Assembly: GCA_947632315.1 (NCBI GenBank)
Contig: CANROV010000025.1
Coordinates: forward strand, 1-17,433
Source: Candidatus Gastranaerophilales bacterium
GTDB lineage: Bacteria; Cyanobacteriota; Vampirovibrionia; Gastranaerophilales; Gastranaerophilaceae
Length of the DNA stretch: 17,433 nucleotides
Direction: 5' to 3'
Below the pieces are notes generated by a model that was not told the origin of the DNA, made no database searches, and was given only the letters and a program-made list of their open reading frames with translations. How positions within the stretch are numbered: the stretch's first letter is position 1; each line of letters opens with the position of its first letter. The position numbers and the translations under genes are program-made. Of this stretch, positions 14,792 through 17,433 are shown piece by piece.

Positions 14792-14811
14792 TTGTAACGA
14801 TTTCGTTACAA
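14792..14811. promoter_or_regulatory. GTTACA inverted repeat (possible operator)
   Basis: TTGTAACGATTTCGTTACAA has nine-base complementary arms around TT. It lies immediately after the radical SAM stop codon and 93-112 bp upstream of the second MGYALFA gene, about 45-65 bp before its TATATAAG. The hexamer GTTACA is the half-site of the HLR1-like element at 2584-2601, here inverted rather than repeated. It lacks a following T run on the minus strand, so it is not a normal terminator for the radical SAM gene. Confidence 0.45.
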
Positions 14812-15666
14812 TTATATTTTTAAAGAGAAAAGATAATTATTATGGCTGAGACACTGTCCGCAGTAAGATGTTTCAAGGTAACTCTTCTTTGAGAAGTCAG
14901 AAAAGTCGCTTCCGCATTTACCTCTGTTATCGCTTGATAATAACGGGCATGAGAATACTCCGTTAATGGTTAATGTTCGGCTATTTACACATTCTATATT
15001 TAATATATCACTATTTATATATTCAGGTATTTCCATAGATATATTTTTATCAAGCAGAGGAATAATTTTAAAATTTAAATCTGTTGTTTCAAAATTCAAT
15101 GAATCACAAAGTTCTTTAAAATGATTTTTTAATTCTGTTTCATTCATGTTAAAGTGGTTAACTATTGATAATATCGGATTAAATTCATATTTTGATAAAC
15201 TTTGAATTGCGTGAACGGCTTTTCTGAAAGAGCCTCGTCCTCGGATTAAATCATTTTCTTTTTCTATATAGTGGTCAATACTAATCATAAAAATGATTTC
15301 ATGATTAAGATTATTTTCTTCTTCAACTTTTCTTAAAAATCTTGCTTTTTTGTCATTAATATTTAATGCATTAGTGTGGATTATAATTGAAGAATATTTC
15401 AGACATAATCTTAAAATATGATTAAAGTCAGGGTGAAGCATGGGTTCTGCGCCTGTTAAGTGTATATATTGTAAATTTTTGCAATCAATTAAGTTTAGAT
15501 TTTGTTTAACTTTTTCAAGCGGAATGAAATCTTTAATTTTTTTGTCTTTAAAATCGATATAACAGTGTCTGCATCTCAAATTACAGTTTTGTGCCGTCAT
15601 TTCAATAAAAAGTGATTCCATTTTTGATAAACTAACGCATGGGGCTTTGATAATAGTGTTATTCAT
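14812..15666 (-). CDS. Radical SAM protein with Cys-rich C-terminus
   Basis: This 284-aa protein holds the radical SAM cluster motif CNLRCRHC (about residues 28-35), followed by HLTGAEPMLHPDF (the GGEP-like SAM-binding motif), and SIDHYIEKENDLIRGRGSF, which matches the common S-D------RG-GSF region. The C-terminus has five further cysteines (in IECVNS, VFSCPLL, RGKCGSDF and SYCGQC), the pattern of a short SPASM or twitch-like domain that would bind an auxiliary Fe-S cluster. Such enzymes often modify peptides or proteins, but the substrate here is unknown. I chose ATG 15666, with AAGGAG five nt upstream, over 15708, which lacks a ribosome binding site. It is divergent from the 57-codon gene at 15830. 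Confidence 0.85.
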   Translation of the reverse strand: MNNTIIKAPCVSLSKMESLFIEMTAQNCNLRCRHCYIDFKDKKIKDFIPLEKVKQNLNLIDCKNLQYIHLTGAEPMLHPDFNHILRLCLKYSSIIIHTNALNINDKKARFLRKVEEENNLNHEIIFMISIDHYIEKENDLIRGRGSFRKAVHAIQSLSKYEFNPILSIVNHFNMNETELKNHFKELCDSLNFETTDLNFKIIPLLDKNISMEIPEYINSDILNIECVNSRTLTINGVFSCPLLSSDNRGKCGSDFSDFSKKSYLETSYCGQCLSHNNYLFSLKI

Positions 15667-15740
15667 TACTTCTCCTTTTTGCTCTTTCTGATGAATATTT
15701 TCTATCATTTAAATATTTTTCATAAAATTAGACAGTCGGA

Positions 15741-15746
15741 TATAAT
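15741..15746 (+). promoter_or_regulatory. Candidate -10 box for the 57-codon gene
   Basis: TATAAT lies 84 bp before the ATG at 15830. With an 18-bp spacer the -35 would be TTTTCA (15717-15722, four of six matches). This would give a leader of about 77 nt holding an isolated AAAGGAG (15768-15774) with no start codon behind it and the hairpins described at 15797-15847. Confidence 0.35.
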
Positions 15747-15796
15747 CTGAAAAATAATAATTAAGCCGAAAGGAGTAATTATTTAAAGTTATTTAT

Positions 15797-15847
15797 AAAT
15801 TATTCGATAATTTTTTTGGAGGTAAAAATATGGCAAAAATTATCGAA
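15797..15847 (+). promoter_or_regulatory. Two mutually exclusive hairpins around the start of the 57-codon gene
   Basis: Hairpin A pairs AAATTAT (15797-15803) with ATAATTT (15807-15813) across TCG and leads into a T run before the ribosome binding site. Hairpin B pairs TTCGATAATTTTT (15803-15815) with AAAAATTATCGAA (15835-15847), a perfect 13-bp match whose loop holds GGAGG and the ATG. Both use 15803-15813, so they cannot coexist. Whether they form or regulate anything is inference; the stems are mostly A-U. Confidence 0.4.
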
Positions 15848-16003
15848 AATTTATCGGGACGCAATACTATAAGACTTTCTGTTGATGATATTATAAATAT
15901 TGTCAGGGAGTACCAAAACATTACCCGTAATGCTTATTCTTATGAAGAAATCAGATATAAGTTAGCGGAGTGTGAAATATATTTACCTGAAGATTTATTT
16001 TAA
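15830..16003 (+). CDS. Small conserved-looking protein, 57 aa, unknown function
   Basis: The ATG is preceded by GGAGG at a spacing of seven, and the frame is open to TAA at 16001. The protein begins MAKIIENLSGRNTIRLSVDD, continues with IINIVREYQNITRNAYSYEE and ends YLPEDLF. It is soluble, probably two or three helices, with one Cys and no signal peptide or double-glycine leader. I do not recognise a named family. The first 30 residues look well structured (a basic turn GRNTIRLS then an amphipathic helix), which, with the good ribosome binding site, favours a real gene. It is divergent from the radical SAM gene and precedes the thioredoxin-like gene by 71 bp; a functional link to either is unproven. 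Confidence 0.7.
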   Translation: MAKIIENLSGRNTIRLSVDDIINIVREYQNITRNAYSYEEIRYKLAECEIYLPEDLF

Positions 16004-16029
16004 AAATATACCTAAATAGAGAATATGGT

Positions 16030-16048
16030 TTATACTAAATTAGTGTAA
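16030..16048. promoter_or_regulatory. 19-bp imperfect palindrome over the thioredoxin-gene -10 region
   Basis: TTATACTAA and TTAGTGTAA flank a central A and are complementary except at one position. The left arm contains TATACT (16031-16036), a candidate -10 box 39 bp before the ATG, so a bound dimeric repressor would block the promoter. No good -35 box is seen. No regulator is identified. Confidence 0.35.
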
Positions 16049-16074
16049 TGTTTATTCTAAAAGGAGAATAAGAT

Positions 16075-16464
16075 ATGAAAAACATTATTGCAATAATATT
16101 AATATTAGTATTGCCAATTTTTGTGTATATTTTAATGAATAAGAATTCTGCTGAAACGGCAGTAGCAATTGAAAATTCAAAACCGACTTTAATGGTTTTT
16201 ACTTCTACTATGTGTATGGATTGTAAAAGACTGAAGGAGGTTATTAAAGATATTGAAGGAGAATATTCGCCGAAGATAAATATAGTATCAATTAATGCTA
16301 CTGCTAAAGACAGAAATGTAAAAGAAAAAATTAAAAAATATAATGTAACATTGGTTCCGACCATGATATTTTTGGATAAAAACAACAATCAAAGAAATAA
16401 AATAGAAGGATTTATTCCGAAGGAAGAATTAATAATTGAGCTAGAGGAAATTATTAATGGATAG
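16075..16464 (+). CDS. Membrane-anchored thioredoxin-like protein
   Basis: This 129-aa protein has an N-terminal hydrophobic anchor (about 3-21) and a thioredoxin fold outside the membrane. The active site is the CxxC in TSTMCMDCKRLKE (about residues 43-55), and the cis-proline loop is seen in TLVPTMIFLDKN. It is expected to work as a periplasmic thiol-disulfide protein, most simply passing reductant received from the CcdA-like protein encoded next. The two genes overlap by 8 bp, which supports a working pair. AAGGAG lies seven to eight nt before the ATG. The CMDC active site differs from the WCGPC of thioredoxins and resembles the thioredoxin domains fused or linked to DsbD/CcdA systems. The final substrate (cytochrome c, other thiol proteins) is unknown. 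Confidence 0.85.
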   Translation: MKNIIAIILILVLPIFVYILMNKNSAETAVAIENSKPTLMVFTSTMCMDCKRLKEVIKDIEGEYSPKINIVSINATAKDRNVKEKIKKYNVTLVPTMIFLDKNNNQRNKIEGFIPKEELIIELEEIING

Positions 16465-17101
16465 TCTTGTTCAATTATTTGCAGGATACAGCAGTTCTGG
16501 GAATGCTCTTTTTATTCCTCTAATGCTGTTAATTGCATTTCTTGCAGGAATAATAGCTTCATTATCGCCTTGCACTTTAGGTATACTGCCATTAATAATC
16601 GGTTATGTCGGCGGGTATTCCAAAGCTGGAAACAAAAAATTATTTATACAAATGCTTTCGTTTTCTATCGGACTTTCTGCCGTATTAAGCATAATCGGAA
16701 TTATTTGTGCGCTAACGGGTAAAGCATTTACAGGAGTATCATCTCCTGTATTGTTTTTATTATTCGGTTCAATAATGGTAATTCTGGGGTTAAATCTTCT
16801 TGGATTTATTGAAATAAATTTCCCCGCAATAGTAAAAAAGATGCCTCAAAATAAGTCGGGCGGATTATTTATATATCCGTTTTTAGTAGGTATATTTTTT
16901 GCTTTGGCTGCCAGTCCTTGTGCTTCGCCAATTCTTGCGAGCATAATGGCGTTAGCTGCTGTATCAGGCAATATTATTTTTTCTATATCATTATTATTTA
17001 TGTTTGCTCTGGGACAATGCATTATAATAATATTGATAGCAATTATACTTACTTTAGCGGGATTATATATATATTACCGAGTATTTTCAAATATAAATTA
17101 A
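16457..17101 (+). CDS. CcdA/DsbD-type transmembrane electron transporter, apparently lacking the last helix
   Basis: This 214-aa membrane protein carries the two paired cysteine motifs of CcdA: IASLSPCTLGILPLIIGYVG in helix 1 and LAASPCASPILASIMALAA in helix 4. CcdA moves electrons from cytoplasmic thioredoxin to periplasmic thiol proteins. Hydrophobic segments lie at about 18-50, 62-86, 95-115, 137-168 and 172-205. That makes five, whereas CcdA proteins usually have six and are somewhat longer. The frame ends with LAGLYIYYRVFSNIN just after a short TA run (about 17064-17074), and a terminator follows at once, so the C-terminus is either naturally short or was changed by a frameshift. It overlaps the thioredoxin-like gene by 8 bp; GAGG within that gene serves as ribosome binding site. 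Confidence 0.85.
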   Translation: MDSLVQLFAGYSSSGNALFIPLMLLIAFLAGIIASLSPCTLGILPLIIGYVGGYSKAGNKKLFIQMLSFSIGLSAVLSIIGIICALTGKAFTGVSSPVLFLLFGSIMVILGLNLLGFIEINFPAIVKKMPQNKSGGLFIYPFLVGIFFALAASPCASPILASIMALAAVSGNIIFSISLLFMFALGQCIIIILIAIILTLAGLYIYYRVFSNIN

Positions 17102-17106
17102 ACATA

Positions 17107-17137
17107 AAAAAATGCCTGCTTAATGCAGGCATTTTTT
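17107..17137 (+). terminator. Terminator after the CcdA-type gene, bidirectional
   Basis: AAAAAATGCCTGC (17107-17119) and its exact complement (17125-17137) enclose TTAAT. The GC-containing core with A and T flanks can end transcription from both sides, serving the ccdA-type gene and the leftward reading stretch that stops at 17139. Confidence 0.92.
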
Positions 17138-17138
17138 A

Positions 17139-17405
17139 TTATCCTAAAAGTAAAAGATTTTTTTCCAATAATTTTTTTGTTTTATCTTTTTTCATAAGTG
17201 CAAAGTGATTTTTTCCTGTTTGGTCTTTGTCTCTTACTGCAAATAGTTTATCTGAGAATAAAGAGTGGATTTCTGTTTCTTTTATTCCGTTTTTAATTGT
17301 AGCTCCTTTAAAGATGTGATGTTTTGAAATAGGAGCGGTGATAGACTCAAGTGATTTTAAAATATCTGATTTTGCAGTAGGAATAATTTCTACAATTATA
17401 ATTAC
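17139..17405 (-). pseudogene. Coding-looking open stretch without a start codon (gene fragment)
   Basis: On the minus strand 88 codons are open from GTA at 17405 to TAA at 17139, right before a terminator. The translation has balanced composition for a protein (for example TAPISKHHIFKGATIKNGIK, LFAVRDKDQTGKNHFALM, ending KKLLEKNLLLLG). Upstream in the same frame are two adjacent TAA codons, and the first ATG in frame is only 18 codons from the end; no GTG or TTG is available, and no ribosome binding site is seen. The likely explanations are the decayed or frameshifted 3' part of a gene that continues beyond 17433, or a sequencing error. I do not recognise the family. The remaining bases to 17433 show no complete feature. 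Confidence 0.4.
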
Positions 17406-17433
17406 TTATTATTTTTTAAGGGATAAAACGGCT

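Noticed and set aside
14792..14811. Palindrome as terminator of the radical SAM gene
   Set aside because: On the minus strand it is followed by an A-rich, not T-rich, tract, so it does not fit a Rho-independent terminator; an operator role fits better.
15768..15785. AAAGGAG followed by ATT TAA as a leader mini-ORF
   Set aside because: There is no ATG, GTG or TTG at a usable distance; ATT followed at once by a stop is not a credible coding unit.
16035..16388. 117-codon minus-strand frame opposite the thioredoxin-like gene
   Set aside because: Fully antisense to a gene with a clear CxxC motif and anchor; no ribosome binding site or family signature.
16918..17208. Second-frame ORF over the end of the CcdA-type gene as a possible frameshifted C-terminus
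   Set aside because: It runs on through the terminator and shows no sixth membrane helix, so it does not restore a normal CcdA end. The short C-terminus is reported as a question instead.

Overview
The window is strongly AT-rich and densely packed with bacterial genes. Envelope genes (a BamA/Omp85 with three POTRA domains, an LptF/LptG permease, a SPOR-domain protein) point to a diderm, Gram-negative-type organism. The low GC, the cyanobacteria-like gene set, two short coiled-coil proteins that both begin MGYALFA, and one perfect match to the cyanobacterial HLR1/RpaB motif suggest a non-photosynthetic cyanobacterial relative (Melainabacteria/Vampirovibrionia, for example Gastranaerophilales). 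That placement is an inference from character and memory, not from a marker-gene tree. I saw no tRNA, rRNA, CRISPR array, IS element or phage gene.

Layout, left to right. 1-125 (-) is the N-terminus of a ferritin. Divergent from it, 230-2576 (+) holds an ABC-type sugar-binding protein followed by an LptF/LptG-family permease. A 262-bp intergenic region (2577-2838) with an HLR1-like site precedes the first MGYALFA protein (2839-3348), which ends at a strong terminator. From 8814 down to 3433 (-) runs a tight seven-gene operon: pheS, hisF, an unknown 195-aa gene, a HEAT-repeat gene, queC, a DUF366 gene and a SPOR-domain gene, with short gaps or overlaps and a good promoter in front of pheS. Divergent from pheS is a secreted GH13 alpha-amylase-like enzyme (8916-10448, +), then an HU gene with its own promoter and a 16-bp-stem terminator (10480-10855).

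From 14165 down to 10877 (-) is a second overlapping operon: bamA, tsaE, tsaB and a small zinc-ribbon membrane protein. Upstream on the same strand lie the second MGYALFA protein (14256-14699, with its own terminator) and a radical SAM enzyme (14812-15666). Divergent from the radical SAM gene is a 57-codon small gene (15830-16003). It is followed by a membrane-anchored thioredoxin-like protein and an overlapping CcdA-type membrane protein (16075-17101), a probable pair for moving reducing power across the membrane, and a terminator. The right edge (17139-17405, -) carries an open, coding-looking stretch with no usable start codon.

Points most worth a second look: the MGYALFA...ATPKF-GVG pair, whose two ends are conserved while the middles diverge, with GTTACA-type motifs upstream of both copies; a possible RNA switch around the start of the 57-codon gene; a CcdA that lacks its expected last membrane helix; and an amylase-family enzyme with intact catalytic residues but an unusual region I.
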